Source of the DNA: Baylisascaris procyonis
Lineage: Eukaryota; Nematoda; Chromadorea; Rhabditida; Ascarididae
Length of the DNA stretch: 64,000 nucleotides
Direction of reading: 5' to 3'
Assembly (NCBI GenBank): GCA_037389465.1
Contig: JAZARR010000069.1
Span: 1,483,501 to 1,547,500 of the forward strand
Shown: piece after piece, positions 51,101 to 64,000 of the stretch
Layout of the letters: each line of letters begins with the position of its first letter
Position numbering within the stretch: the stretch's first letter is position 1
Position numbers and translations under genes: made by a program
Notes under the pieces: generated by a model
Seen by the model: the letters and a program-made list of their open reading frames with translations, nothing else
The model's database searches: none
What the model was told of the DNA's origin: nothing

Positions 51101-53002
51101 CTTGCTTTATCGATCTTGATTTTTGAATGTTTTTTTGCACAGCAAAAACAAATTACGGCGCCTCTGTTTCGTCCATCTCTTTGATCGAACATTTTTTTCA
51201 CCCTCAAAATCTGTTGTATCGACTGATGGAAATTTTATAGAGTATGCAACCAGGCTCACTATGGGCTTGGATTTCAGCAATCACTCTCACCCCCTTTCAA
51301 TTCTGCTGGCTTTTGGGTTTATAATTCGTCAGAGACCGAAGCCTTTTGCAGAACGATTTCAATAAATCACTACTAGTATGCCCTGAAAGTTTCCCTTTTG
51401 CCATCGAATCTCGTCCCCAAGAATCGGTTTCGTAGATTCTGACTTCTCGGACTCAGCACCCATATTTTTGACTTCTGTTCGAAAAAAAAAAATTCGTTCG
51501 ATTATCGCTGGTCTTGGAAGTAGTCTCAGAAGTATCTTCGGAGATGCTTTCGTTCACGGAATCACTGAGATAGCACACCCACTTTTAGATCCTTGCCAAG
51601 GGTTTAAAAACGTCACAACTTTTGTTTTGTTGTGCCAGTGTTCATGAACTTCGTACCATAAGCTAAGCGTGAACTGTTGTTGATGAGAGCATGGAACGCT
51701 TCATTGGAACATTGCAAAAATTGGCGAAACTTCCTTTCACCATAGTAGTTGACGTGGCACAACAGTTCTCGCTATTTCTTTTCCCTATGTAGAAATGTTT
51801 TTGTTTAAGATGTTATAGTCTATGCCCATGAAAATGAAGTTACAATGCCCAGTGATATCGAACATTTCAATGTAAACTTTAATGATACCTCTTTAATTCC
51901 TTCAAGTTCTAACTCCTAAATTTTCGCTGTTGAACACACTCTTCACCCTCTATTCCCTCTCTTCTCGAAATTCTAGCCAATCGTGCTTATAAAATCGCTG
52001 AAGTTCTTGTCGTTTTATTACCTCTGCTCTCCGAAATTTATTATTGCAAGAGAAAGTCTCGATATTGGATATAGATTTTAAATGAGTAGCTACAAAAGAA
52101 AATTTTGATAAAATATTTTTTGTCTCCTATTTCGACGATTTTAATATTATACGATTGACTCGGTGAGTTGATCACAAATATGTGCAGCAGATTGTCTTTC
52201 TTGTGAAATTCAGGAAATAGGGACCGCTAGATGGAGTAGTTCCCTTTATAAATGTGACGAATTATTATATTGGGGGCTGTGCTTCTGCAGTAGATAAGAT
52301 AGAAAAACAGCAGTTTGCTTTATTGAATCCGACTTTAGATGCTCTATTCTTTCGCCTGCTGTTATCCAGAAGCCTCGAAGGCACGAGGCTGTTTTATGCG
52401 GTTAGCTGCATGAAATGATAAGGCAGGGTGTACTGTAGGATGTCGGCAGAGGAAACCATTAATTAGGCTTGCTAGGACACGGGGGCGAAATTTTAAAACA
52501 AACATACGCTGTCAAAAATAAACTTAATCTCCTAGAAAAGTCACGATTTCTTTACAAAAAGCGGTCCGCTGCGTATTGTATAATTTTTGCTCAAAAAAAG
52601 CACAGGACTAAAAATTAGACCATAGAGGGTTTACAGGGGTGGGGAACCGTAGTGAGGAACCTCTGCTGACCAGATTTCTTTGCTTTTCTTCGGAAATATG
52701 GGATCTCATGAAAAAATTCAGTGTGCACATGTGAGGATGAGGATATCCGTTCCTCTCATTATTGTTTCAAGCTCTAATACTTGCCCGAAATCCATTTGGT
52801 ATCGGAATGCAAGGAGATTGTCTTTGTTCATTTCAGGGACGTGAAACATCCAGAATCTTGCGGATACGCTTTTCGTAATACAAAACTTTTCTTTCCGACG
52901 CTGGTGGATTTTGTACGCTATTACAGTCATTGCTCTATGAAGGAACATAATTCGCAGCTTGATACAAGGCTTAAAATGCCCGCTTTCAAAGGTACACTTT
53001 AG
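45147..53002 (+). CDS. aap-1: PI3-kinase regulatory (p85-type adaptor) subunit, nSH2-iSH2-cSH2 (11 exons)
   Basis: Exons: 45147-45314, 46158-46235, 46837-47025, 48017-48222, 48615-48686, 48875-48909, 49149-49170, 49347-49460, 49648-49828, 50906-51060, 52837-53002. Phases agree and give 461 residues; C. elegans AAP-1 is somewhat longer, so 5' sequence may be missing. nSH2 spans about residues 41-140: WYWGDSSKDL, GTFCVRDASTKGDYTLTL (phosphotyrosine Arg 66), SNKLIKIIVSKGRCGF and SVVQLIDYYKRNSL. iSH2 spans about 146-310: a charged coiled coil (AELDSLREELQRKRQARA, QEQMTEQMTAIEARIKES) that in p85 clamps the p110 catalytic subunit. cSH2 spans about 348-455: FLSVDCSKENGMKIVRALM, IFVIRPSSS (Arg 380), CGYAFRNTKLFFPTLVDFV. 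The protein recruits the p110 kinase (AGE-1 in C. elegans) to phosphotyrosine receptors in insulin/IGF signalling. SH3 and BH domains of vertebrate p85 are not seen, as in C. elegans. The start is the first in-frame ATG after an in-frame CAG that could itself be an acceptor. The stop is direct read-through in the last exon, although a donor-like gtacac precedes it. Confidence 0.93.
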
Positions 53003-56000
53003 CAGGTTTCTTATCCAACCTGAGCAACGTAGCTTTTCTCGACCTCCAAAATGATTCATCATAATGAATGCGAAATTTTGGCTGCTGGAAGCAAGCATCT
53101 CATTGTTTGAAAGAGCAGTGTTTCGTTCTTCGATGGGAAATAAAGATGCTTTTTGCAGGAGTTTGCACTAGCGAGCAATTCCACGAAGTTTGCGGCAAAC
53201 GATAAATCCCCAATAGAAAGGGCCATAAGCGTTAGGTATGAGTGCTTGAGTAACGACATGACAAATTTGCTGTTTAGGCGTGAATCCACCCACGTTCTGC
53301 TTTATGCTTTGAAACGTACCGAGTACATGTTGTCTTCGTGTTTTGTTGTGTTCTAAATGGTGTACATGTCCTTAGGGCAGTATGTGTGGTCAGTGACCAC
53401 ATCGTTTGTTATCATTAAATTTTCCGAAATTGAGGCGGACCGGAACATTCCCGGTTGTATCAGTTCCTCATGCTTTTCGCCATTCCAGTTTTGATTTGCT
53501 CATCTGTCTCACCCTAATTGAACGCCATGTTTTCCGGTTACACCTTTCCCGCTACTTTCTTGCGCTTCGCTTTAATTCGGTTCGAGCTCTCCAACTCTCG
53601 GTGATTTTCGGCTTATGTGTTTCATTCTGTTTCCGGTTCAGTCGTTCGCCTCTTTCTGTTTGTCCAAACTATGAATCACGTTGTTGGTATTGAGGTAAAT
53701 TTCTCTAATTGTCTCCTCTTTCCTAGCTGCTGTTTATTTCTGCTAGTGGCAGGTGCAAGAAAGTTCGTGAAGGTGGTATAGCTCTTTCGTTCATAGCCTT
53801 TTCTCAGATCCGCTCCACATCTGTGAAAGACAACAGAAGACTGTTTCGTTTTAAGTTTTTTTGGCCGGATGTTCAGTTATAATATAAGGAATTATCCTCA
53901 CAACTGATTGAACGTGACAAAGCACTGGTTTTTCAGACAAATTGCTCAATATTTTGTCGTTAGGGCTGCGGGAGGGAGAGGGAAGGGGTCTTGGATGTTA
54001 AGGGAAAATTCTCTCTTCCATTTCATTCTTTGACTGCTTTTAGCGCTGTTGTCTTCCTTCACCCTGTTTTCGTCTCATATCTTTCGTTATCTTTTCCCCT
54101 TTTCACCCTGTACATTTGACGCGGTATTTTTAAATTCTTGGACCTTCACTATAATGTCTCCCATCGTCTCGGACAGTTTTTAGCCTAGATGTGGATATAT
54201 TTTTTTATTAATCTTCTGCAACAAAGCAAACCTTTGGTGGGGGAGGGGTGTTTGTTGTAGTATGCTTGTTTGGGTTTGGAGAAGAATGTTTCGAATATTC
54301 CGTTAGAGTAAGATGATGGTCAAAAAATTTTTTTTATGGGCTATAAAAGTAACTCGTTCACAACGTCATGAGCAGAGATACGTAAATTGCAAGTGAGGAT
54401 TAATATGGAGCTTAGTTAAAGGAAAAAGAATTCTAGTTTAGAAAGTTGCCTTTTATGCTCTAAACTGTTCTGTGTTATTTGCGATTTGTTGTATACCTTG
54501 CACGTTTTGTGTCATACAGTTTTCGCTTCACTGAAGACAAACAAGAAAATGGCCGCTATAATTTGGGGTAAAGCTTGGTGCCTTCATTATTAAGGGAGCC
54601 AATAAGCCCTTTAGCGTTCAGGCCAACGCTATCAGATCAATGCACATCCATGTTTAATTCCGCTTTGTCACTAAGATCGGTGATAGGAAGGTTGCGCCGG
54701 GTCACCGAAGCATCACGCTAAAAAAACCGCTGATGAACTGTTTTACATGTAAATGTAAATCGTTGATGCCGATTTCTTATTGTCACTCGTGCTGTCTGCG
54801 TTTCATTTGTTGACAATCACCATGGGTGGTCTTGGAAATGAGGATAGAAGTTTGACAGATTTGTTTTTAAGAATGAATGCATGAGTAAGGAATTGGACGC
54901 CGTTTTTACGGTCTTTTAATGTTGCTTTCAACTTGAGATGAGAAGAATGATCGAAAGTTCGTTGAGGATTGACGTAATGAAGATATCAGTTACAACATAT
55001 CATTGCAGCTCATCCCACCACCAATTCAGAGGGATTAAAGCTTCAGACATGTATCCACCGGAAGTCGGTGTAACATAATTAAGGAGAAATAGGTGGTCGT
55101 TTATAAGAAGTAAAAAGGATGGTGCAATATTTCGCAGAAACAGTCTCTTCTCTTCCATCGTTCGGCAGCCTTCATAAGTTTGTAGTTTTATTGTGAACGG
55201 AATAGTGTTGTTGTCATTTGGTTGCTGTCAACACTGCACCAAAGAGAGTTATTGGCAGAAAATATAACGCAGCCGGTGAAGAAAACCATTTTATTGGAAA
55301 CGAGGTGCGGTTTCTTCAAATTTTTCTTTCTTTTTGAATCTCACTTGTGAAGTGTTTGCTTGAATACGTGATAAGCGAAGCGGCGAATTTACCGCAGTGA
55401 TTTGTTTTGATTTGCTTGTGAAATTTTCTCTATGTGTTTGATATCACTCAATAGAGGAAATAAAAAACTACGAAAAGGGCAGCCGAGGCAGCTGTGTCGA
55501 TGGACATTCAAGTTTAATGTTGCGACACGATATGAGCCTTATCATTCACATCATAGTGCATCCGAGCGCACATCTCTATCCACTTCGTAGCCTATCACTG
55601 ACCACATAAGACGGGTTCCACTGCATGAACTTCACCTAACGTTGTTTGACCTTGCTGCTCCAGCTTCAGCTACTGCGCTAGCTTCTGCTGATACTACGTT
55701 TGAGATTCAGCTGCTGAGACTTCAGTTGGAATTCGCTTTTTCGTATTTGATTTAGTGCCTTCTGTCGTTCTCAAGTTTTAAACTTCATATAGTTCGGGGA
55801 CAAAACCTCAATCGTAAACGAGTTTTATCCAAGCAATTACGTGTGAGTGATTTGCTTGTTTTTCACTAGGCATGAGAGGCAACGGTAATGGCGTAAGGCG
55901 TCTCACTAGATCTCAAGTGCAATACGCTATACGGATTACGAGATAAGCGTCATTGATAAGGGAAGGCTGTTCATTTCCCGCTGAGTGAACTAGCTGACCT

Positions 56001-58449
56001 TATGCCTTAAGCATCATGAATGTAACCTACTAAATGTGCCTGAATCGGTTGTGCCTGAGTCTACCTGAAATATACTTGAATCATTAACTACTAAAATCAG
56101 TTGAATGCATCCTACATTATGCTATAGTGGTCATCGCTGTCAATTCCATAAGCAAGCATAACACATCTGAGGGGATTACATGGGAAATGGCTTATTTGCT
56201 GATGCGTTCTCAAACCCATCATTGCTTTGTGTATTGCAAAAAAAAAAGGAAAAAACAAACTCATCGGCAGCACCAATGAATCATGTAAAAAGCACCTAAC
56301 GAGCGATTAGGGTGTAAAACGTAGTTAGCACTCCCAGTCCATCCTCTAGGTAAAGGAAAGGGAATGCAAGTCGCAACTATCAAAATATTTAGTGTTACGC
56401 TAAAATTTTACGAGTTTCATGATCCGAGAAGAAAATTTTTCTTCATGAAATGAGTGGGAGCACAACGTTGAAATTTTTCTTTTTCCTTTTCCCACATTAT
56501 TCGCTGTGATGTCTATTTTATTCAAAACTTCCTTTTCAGAGTTTTCAACAACACATCTATGTTTTGCATATTATTTATCGCCGTTCGACACAATAATCAC
56601 TGCACAGTAACGGTATGGTTGTACCTTCCGAGAACATCAAAATTCAATAAATCCGAGGGGGAAGTAGGTACAAGCCTTCAAGAAATTTCCCTCGATCTAC
56701 GCACAACTTAAAAACACTCGTAAACTTGCGTGAGATGATCAACTATAGGGGAACGCTGCTTCGGCCATCAAAATATGATGAAAATAATGTGTCCAGTTTC
56801 GTGATTTTTTGATAGTATGGAAATTCATGCAAGTTGACTGCGTGGTTAAGATAAATGCATGGCATCTGTATCGCTGGTATAATCTTCGCGCCTTCTGCAA
56901 CTGTTCCGTGCTTTTCAAAAACTCGTGCAGATGATTGGATTTCACAGGATTTCTTCGCCATTTTCTAGAGATTTGCTCCTTGCCGTACCTTGGACAATAC
57001 TATGATTCCTTTTTTGGGCGGGTGATTCAGAGGGAAGGGAGTAAGTTGCTTGTCTCATTTTTTTTTTTTCATAAGGACATTGGAGCGGGTAGCTGAATGA
57101 TGATGACGATGTTCGTCACATCGAGAGCAGTGGCCGTTAATTATGAGGCAAAAACAAATGATTCGCGCACATCGACGCTAATGGAGTTGCCCTCGTCGAG
57201 CTTAAATTTAATTTACGCCGTCGTATTCGCCGAGGGTCACTTCATTGTTTGTTGCTATTTGTATGCTACCCATTTACGTCGCTTTCGGAACCATAGTAAC
57301 ACCCAGATGCCGAATCTGAGTGTTTCCTTATAGCTAGAGCTTCCTCCATGCATCGAATTAGTGTGTTTCGTCACTAGTCTAGAAGGATTTTATGCATTCT
57401 CATTCAATGGAAGCTAATTCCAATGCTTAAGTGTAGTCACCAATTGGAGCTGTTTTGCTGGATATTCGGTTCATAAATTAGGTCTTCTGAGGTCTATGCT
57501 TGCAGACATCGTAAATTCCAAGGTAGCAGTTCCTAAACGCCACAAATTTGCAAACAGCACAGCCGACAGTGAAAAGTTCCATTTGTCAATCGGATATTAC
57601 CAGTTGAGTTGAAACCCATCATTGAAACCACCAATTAACACATAGGAACCACCTAAGCCACCTAACACTTGCCAACATTCATCTTGCGTTGCTGTATTAT
57701 CGTGACTGACGAGATCACAACAGCTATGGCAAAGTTTAGCAGGACACCATTCATTTGCATCTTTAGACATCTAGGCGTTAACTTGAGAGTTCAGGAAATT
57801 CCTTTTCCTAAGTCGCAAACTACTGTGTAACTTCGGTTGTGGGAGCTTATCTGCTGCTTTGCGCATCCATATTTAGGAATCAAAGATCAGAGATGTTAAA
57901 AACTGAAGTTCGCAGTCCAGCAGAACTGTGGGATTTGATGCAGAATGGATATTACTATCTCAGCCTCATGAATAACGCGGTGAACATGAAAACACTCTTA
58001 TTTGTACTCAAGTTCAAACCCCCTATTATGCCTTTTTATTCTCAATGCTTTATATACTTATTGAAGTCTCATACAGTAACGTTCAAATCTCACTTTGAAA
58101 ATACAGTTTATTTCGAACGCTACAGCAATCTAGGTACCTCGTGGTTTATGTAACCGGCCGAAATTGCGATCCGAACGTTTTGCAACATCCTTACTTTTAA
58201 ATTATTGTTGTTGACAGTTGGAAATTTGAACAACTGATACCCAATAAGAATTTCCATTGATACAGCAAGTGAAACGTTATAGCTTCTTTGAAAAACCTTG
58301 AAGTCTAGAAGATTGTCCCACTGAGTCTAGACACTGCTACTTTAAAATACGTGATGTACATTTTGACAAGTCTGCCTTCATGTCGACAAAGGAAGTATCA
58401 TCTAGAAATTTATGCGCAACAAAGAAATAAAGCGAGCACATTTTTACGT
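53003..58449. other. Intergenic stretch, nothing recognised
   Basis: About 5.4 kb separate the convergent aap-1 and GPCR genes. ORFs such as 53406-53693 (plus), 56739-56961 (minus) and 57097-57333 (plus) carry no family motif and no paired splice context. Small A- and T-runs occur (56239-56250, 57059-57070). aap-1 3' UTR and polyadenylation signals are presumably near 53.0-53.4 kb. Confidence 0.5.
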
Positions 58450-61400
58450 CTAAATGAGCACCTCATGTTGAGTGCTTATCAAAAGGCGTTCATTGGTGTG
58501 CTTCCTTGCGATCAACCTTTGTGGCTTCCGATCAGCGAGTAACATAGGCGTTTGCTTACATTCATCGCCATGCTTCTCGTAGTGCAAAGATTTCGCCTTA
58601 CGAACATATTTTAGAAGTGTCGTACGGAATGCAGCCGAAAATGTGACATAAATGACGAAATTAAATGACGAATTGAATACGACTAGTAAATTCGATGCAT
58701 CGACCACATAGTTGATCTGTGGACCAAGATATTCGGCAAGTTTTGCTTCGAATATATTCAGCAGCAGTGCTGCCACATTACAGGCAATAAATAAAAGCAC
58801 CACGAGTACCTGAAATGGAACGCCAACAGAAAGATGCAGCTAAAAGTGAATATCGCTACTTCAGCAACATCATTTGGTGGGATATTGGTGTACTTTCATC
58901 ACCTTTAAACTATCGTTACCGGGGACGTTGAAGTGTTTTAAACTATGAACCGTTATATATACATATCTTGGTAATCTGTGAATTAATTCATCTTGTCAGC
59001 ATTCATTTAATGATAAAGTTTAGTAGGAACTTTTGAACAGCCAAAAGACTAAAACGTAAAAAAAGACCCTCTCCCTTATCATCCAGAAGTGAGGAAATGA
59101 GAGGGCTGATGCAGTGTTGTATAGGCTTCCGAACACAGCAACCGATCACTGCTGTTTTCCTTTCAAGTTACTTTTCGAAAATTTTAACAAACAAGGGCTT
59201 CAACAATAAAAGCGATTCACTCTTTGCCTAATAAATTCATATTTCCATAAAGTGAAAGTTGTTCCGTTCTTAGCTAACGGGAAGCAAAATAGTGCTTTCA
59301 ATAGCTATCTACAGCTGCAGTGATGTTTCGCTGTGAAATAAGTTATCGCTTTGCTTTGTTGCATCTCGTACGTCTTTTTAGCATTCCTACAATAGCCAAT
59401 AAAACTTATTCATGTGTGTTATAGTTATAGTTTTTCGAAAATCTTCACGTAATATATCATAGTTTCTGATTTAAATCAACGTTTAATTAACTAGAGCCAT
59501 TCCTGTTATCGACTCCTCTTTATCAACTATCACTTCCATTTAATTAATTTTCTCCAATCGAAGAAACATCCCATAAGAGTGATTGCTAAAAGGCAAGCGA
59601 TTGTAGTATTAGAAACTATCACTAATGTTTTAGGGTACTAACTGTAGCAATTATTAGTAATAATGGGAGTAATAATAGAGCATTAAGAATTGTGCCTATG
59701 GCCAACGAGAGGATTTCGATTTAACTGCAGTTCACCCGGTTTAGTGGCTAATCTAATAAACCGATGATTGCAAAAAATATTTTCGAGAATTGAGGTCGAG
59801 CTTCCGTTAATAGTTTTTTTCTAACGTTCTCATTACTATCTCATAATTACTGCTATAATTGGAAAGAATACTGTGATGAGATGCATTCGCTTTATGTAAT
59901 TTAACCGTTGCACTCTTTCCAACCGCTTAGTTATTTATGCTCCGACAGATTTATTACATCGAATCCTGGTCATCGCCGTAAAAGTTATGATACTCCAGAT
60001 ACTAACTGCATACTTAAATGGAGACGGTATATTAAGTTTACGAGTGGTTATTAATTTTTGATATTTAAAAAGAAACAAAAGCTTTTGTTGTAACTTGCTT
60101 CTCTTCCGCTGTGAACAGATAGGTCACAAACGAGGAACATGATATTGCAGCGTGGTACTTGGGAAGAGAAGGTTTATGGGAAGAGGATTTGGTAAGATTC
60201 AAACTGGATTTTGCTCGGTATTGGGTGAACTTAGTAGACTATGTTGTGTGGAGCCGAAAGGATGGTAAAGCGATTCTCTTACCAACACTATGCTGCAGTA
60301 ATAAGTCGAAATAAAAAGCATTTTAAATGTTTACCAATGCGATCGTATCGCTTGAGCTGCTTTCGCTTTCCGTATTTGAGAATACCGATGCTCCAATGAT
60401 GCAAAGATTAAGTACGACGAGTACGACGAGAGGACCGATAGCAAGAAAAAGCGAATACATGTATTTATAATAAATGAGCATATACCTGAAAAAGAATCAT
60501 ATACCCGTAGAATGGTGTATTCTACGAACGCTAGTTGGTTTCATGATGATCGCAGACATTCACTTACTAGGTTTTTGATCGCTATCAACAGCGAAACGAA
60601 CTCTCATAAGCACACGTGGAATTAGAGCCTAGAAAACGCTGAATTCCAACAAATTCGAGAAGGAAAGCAAAGCCCTTCGAGACTATGATTTTTGCAGGAA
60701 TGCATCGAATATAGCCCATCTCTGAGAAAAAGAAACGGAAGAGCATGTGATCTGGCAAATGGCGTGCTTTTATTATCCCGACTACCCCAGCAACCAATGT
60801 TGTTCCTAAGTGAATCAGTCACTCGTGGGTATTTCCGTTCCGACGGATCGAAAAGTCTGGTTCACCTAGCCGCAAAATTCATGCAAACTTTTGGCGTCTT
60901 TGAAGTGTTCCTTTGGAAGTTAATAGATCGACTTCAAGGTTGGCAAAGAGGTTATCCTATAGTGGGACTAATTTCACCAATTTTTATGACTTGAGCTAAG
61001 CAGCAGATGTACGTCCACACAGGCATATCAGGCATAACTAGCAAAAGAGCATAGAAATGGTTCGTGTTTATTTACGCTTATATCGACGAATGGGCGGAAG
61101 GCACGATGCTATGCCAACAACTCAGGCCATTGAGAAACTTTTCTTATTTTTCATTCTCTTCAAGTTCGTAAACATTTTTGAGTTGTGATCCACATGCACC
61201 ACAGGGAACACATATACAAAAAATCACTGATGCGTTGTCCACACGCAAAAGAATAGTCGAATCGGTCGCGATATGTAGTATTACGATTGGATACGGTGAT
61301 AAACTTACGTTGGCAAAAATCGGAATGGATCAGGGCACACTTCAAGTGAGCGACTTTTGAACGTGACGTGCCAACATTCGAGTACAACTGCCTCGAAACA

Positions 61401-61505
61401 GTGTGGAACGTTATAGACCACACCGAACATGACGACGAACAATACGGCGCACTTCACAAAAATCCTTCTGGACACAAACGAACGACATTTTTCCGGAAGA
61501 CATAC
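58450..61505 (-). CDS. Rhodopsin-family peptide GPCR (FMRFamide/myosuppressin-receptor-like), TM4-TM7 part
   Basis: Four minus-strand exons join in phase: 61341-61505, 60564-60628, 60335-60485, 58450-58809, giving 246 residues to the stop. Exon 1 begins VCLPEKCRSF, the intracellular loop just after the DRY box of TM3, then TM4 (KCAVLFVVMFGVVYNVPHCF; the xYNxPxxFE pattern is typical of nematode FRPR/DMSR receptors). Exon 2 is the short extracellular loop 2 (ALIPRVLMRVRFAVDSDQK), less certain. Exon 3 is TM5 (YSLFLAIGPLVVLVVLNLCI) and an acidic/serine-rich loop. Exon 4 is TM6 (VLVVLLFIACNVAALLLNIF), TM7 (NLLVVFNSSFNFVIY, replacing NPxxY) and a basic cytoplasmic tail. Such receptors sit in the plasma membrane and couple neuropeptides to G proteins. 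TM1-TM3 are not located; a 43-bp open segment with good splice sites at 62314-62356 (LTVYSLCLLGKAKQ) could be the end of TM1. Ligand unknown. Confidence 0.78.
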
Positions 61506-64000
61506 CTGCAATTAACTTCACTTCTACAACAACTAACTCATTCTATCCTTCCATTCGTGTTATAATGTATCTGATGATCGATCGATTCGTTGGCTATGTT
61601 GCAGATCAGAGTTTGAAGCGTAGCGGATAACATCGTAATCAGCTTATTAAGTACAACCAAGGTGAAAAAATGCCTTGCTGTTGCACGTTACCTGTGCAAC
61701 AGCAACGCTGGTGATTTCGAGTGTAAATGTAAATGGTATATAATCTTCAAGAGGGAGTCTTTAGATACAAAGATTTTCTTTGTGCTAGTCCCTTTTACCA
61801 CTGCTGCAAAAAATTTTACAGCACGAGGCTGTAAAAATGCTCTAACTTCCAGCTTTATATTTTTGAGTTTTTGATGACTTGTGAATGCCATTTATGAGGC
61901 ACCGTTTGCCTCACGTAAGTGTTTAATCTCATAAGCATAAAACCGATTATGAGTTTGGAGTGCGTGTACTTCCTTAGAATTTAAGAGCCCTGAGTTTCCT
62001 GTGCTCGCTAAGAACCTTCGCTCTTATTTCGACTTCTTCTACAAAGGCTTTTGCTTGTTTCATAATTCCATATCCAGGCAAGCGAATCGACATGCTGCAT
62101 GTAGTAGGGAAAAGAATAAGAGGTAAGGCACAGAAACAGGTAAAGCGAAACTTTTGTAAAGAGTTTGGATCCATCCACTTTCCGGTCACCCAGCACTTGA
62201 AGTAGTTCTTGAAGGTTTTTTTTTCCACCGAACATTTCAATAACAACGAAAGAGGCAACTGGAGTTCACATATACGACATTAGGCCCTCCGTTCATCCCA
62301 CCTGCTAACTCACTTTGTTTTGCTTTGCCAAGGAGGCATAACGAATATACAGTCAACTGAAAACGCATTCTGTGTGCAGATCTATTTATTTCGGCCCCTA
62401 TGAAGCGAGCGTTCTGCTGAGATGCGCGTATAATTTTACAACTCATTGCGATGCTCTCAAAAGGTGTGACAACAATATTTCCGGACTAGCGTAGCCCAAA
62501 TTACGCCATACGACAGATACGGCAGCTAAGTAGCAAAATGTTCACGCCGGATGTTTGAATGAGCGACTCCGAATTGAGGCTAGTGAACTTCTCCTATAAT
62601 AATAACAATGGTATCGTTGCGAATAACGAGTATATCTTCGCCTAGTTAAACGACCTACTCGATTTCCATTGCATGAAGCTTCACTTTTTGAAGTACGCAG
62701 CGATCTCGTTAGCTCTGCTGAAGTAACGCCAACTTAAAATCCGAATATTCAGGAAGATGTGTTTAATGAGCTGTTGATTGAAATGGCGTGGTGGAATCGC
62801 ATCAGCGTCCAACGTTTAAAGGCGCTCTGAGAAGCTTTAATTTCTTATCAAAATGCTCATCTAATAGTTGTTTATATGAGATCGACATTCCTGATGAGGC
62901 AATCAAATCTAAGAGATTTTTGAATATTGTACTCGGTCGATAAATTAGACCCCTCATGTACCACTTTTTTATACAGTGTTGCTTAGAAACTTTTCTGCAT
63001 AAAAGATCCGGAAGCTTTTCTAGACCGAATTCACGAAATCTGCATAATCCGCTTCTCTTCTTTTCTTCTTTCTGTTGTGCTTTGTTTTATTAACATCACT
63101 AGTCGGCGGAAGAAAACACGCTTTCAGTGCTCATCATATTAGAGGCACTTTAAAGTTCAAAAAATCCCATGACATTACTTTAAAAATAGAGTGTGATAAA
63201 TCGTATTTCATAGCAATAGATTGTTGCTCAAAAGAGTGAAAGAAAATTGCTCGTTACAAAAAACTCGGCTGCAATTGACCGTCTCAGTTTTGAGGGTGTT
63301 TTTCTTTAATAAATTGAAAAAAAAAAAATTGCATTTCTCGAATTCACTCTATCAATAGCGAATAGTTTCGAGAAACAAAAATTTTCTTCGCATAAAAATT
63401 GTTGAAATTTCAGCAACCTAGGCGGCAAAAACAAAAAAAAAAACATGATGAAGACTCACTATTCACTACGGTTAATTTATACAAAAATTAATTCAAAAAT
63501 TCGTTATTATTGTAGTGATTATTACTCCAGGAAAATGCACTCTTCCAATTGCAATGTTACGTTGCAATTAGGTTGCATTATCCAAACACGCCTACTTATT
63601 CAATCTTTGTATAGTTTATTGTTACGCTTACGTAAAGGTGTACTCAAGCATTGAGCAATCTCATTTTACTACAAGATACCATGCCATTTGTAATCGTAAA
63701 AGCAGCTGATGTTGATATTACATAAATGATCACTTGGTTCGACAACATTTTAAATCAAGTTTCTTTTTTATTCCATACAGTGATATATCACCTATGCAAT
63801 CATCTGAAGTACTGATGCTTATATCCACGCGCTTAGTCCATCGATGACAAAACTTTCATCAGTGGCATTTTCAAGCAAAAAGTAGCACATATACGTGAAC
63901 GTGGAAAGACTTACGTGACAACGCATTTCAACAAACAAACTCCTCCACATATATTAGGATAGCTCAAGCGCATATTGGATTTAAGTATAAGTTATAAATT
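61506..64000. other. Window edge: probable 5' part of the GPCR gene, not resolved
   Basis: TM1-TM3 of the receptor must lie here or beyond the window. Only one short candidate exon (62314-62356, minus: acceptor tttcag, donor gtgagt) is plausible. The rest, including AT-rich sequence from 63.1 kb on, shows no coding motif I recognise. Confidence 0.35.

Overview
This window is eukaryotic and looks like a clade V nematode, most likely a strongylid (hookworm-like) parasite. The genes are split into many small exons by introns of about 0.1-2 kb with nematode-type acceptors (TTTTCAG). Protein similarity is closest to worm families, and degenerate LINE reverse-transcriptase copies lie between genes. 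No long ORF is a gene by itself. I rebuilt the genes by joining exons whose splice phases agree and whose joined protein follows a known family. All comparisons are from memory, so species and orthology are inference.

Layout. (1) 0.6-3.5 kb, minus: part of a leucine-rich-repeat gene resembling LRMDA (C10orf11), with an 836-bp element bounded by inverted repeats inside one of its introns. (2) 6.1-6.9 kb, minus: a broken LINE (RTE-like) fragment. (3) 7.6-23.0 kb, minus: a 14-exon GMC-family flavoenzyme close to mitochondrial choline dehydrogenase. Its FAD-binding motifs are intact, but both expected catalytic residues are replaced. (4) 23.3-24.4 kb, minus: a second broken LINE fragment immediately upstream of gene 3. 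(5) 28.2-41.4 kb, minus: sec-15 (EXOC6), 18 exons and 783 residues, complete except for the extreme N terminus, with one apparent GC-AG intron. (6) 45.1-53.0 kb, plus: aap-1, the regulatory p85-type subunit of class I PI3-kinase (nSH2, coiled-coil iSH2, cSH2), including a 22-bp microexon. (7) 58.4-61.5 kb, minus: the TM4-TM7 half of a rhodopsin-type peptide GPCR.

How the genes relate. sec-15 and aap-1 are divergently transcribed across about 3.7 kb, so their promoters probably lie there. sec-15 acts in vesicle tethering at the plasma membrane, aap-1 in insulin/IGF signalling, and the flavoenzyme presumably in choline or other alcohol oxidation. I see no functional cluster of the bacterial type. 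I found no tRNA, rRNA or CRISPR array. The most unusual observations are the active-site changes in the GMC enzyme, the splice-site oddities (GC-AG intron, 22-bp microexon, 38-bp insertion exon) and the inverted-repeat element.
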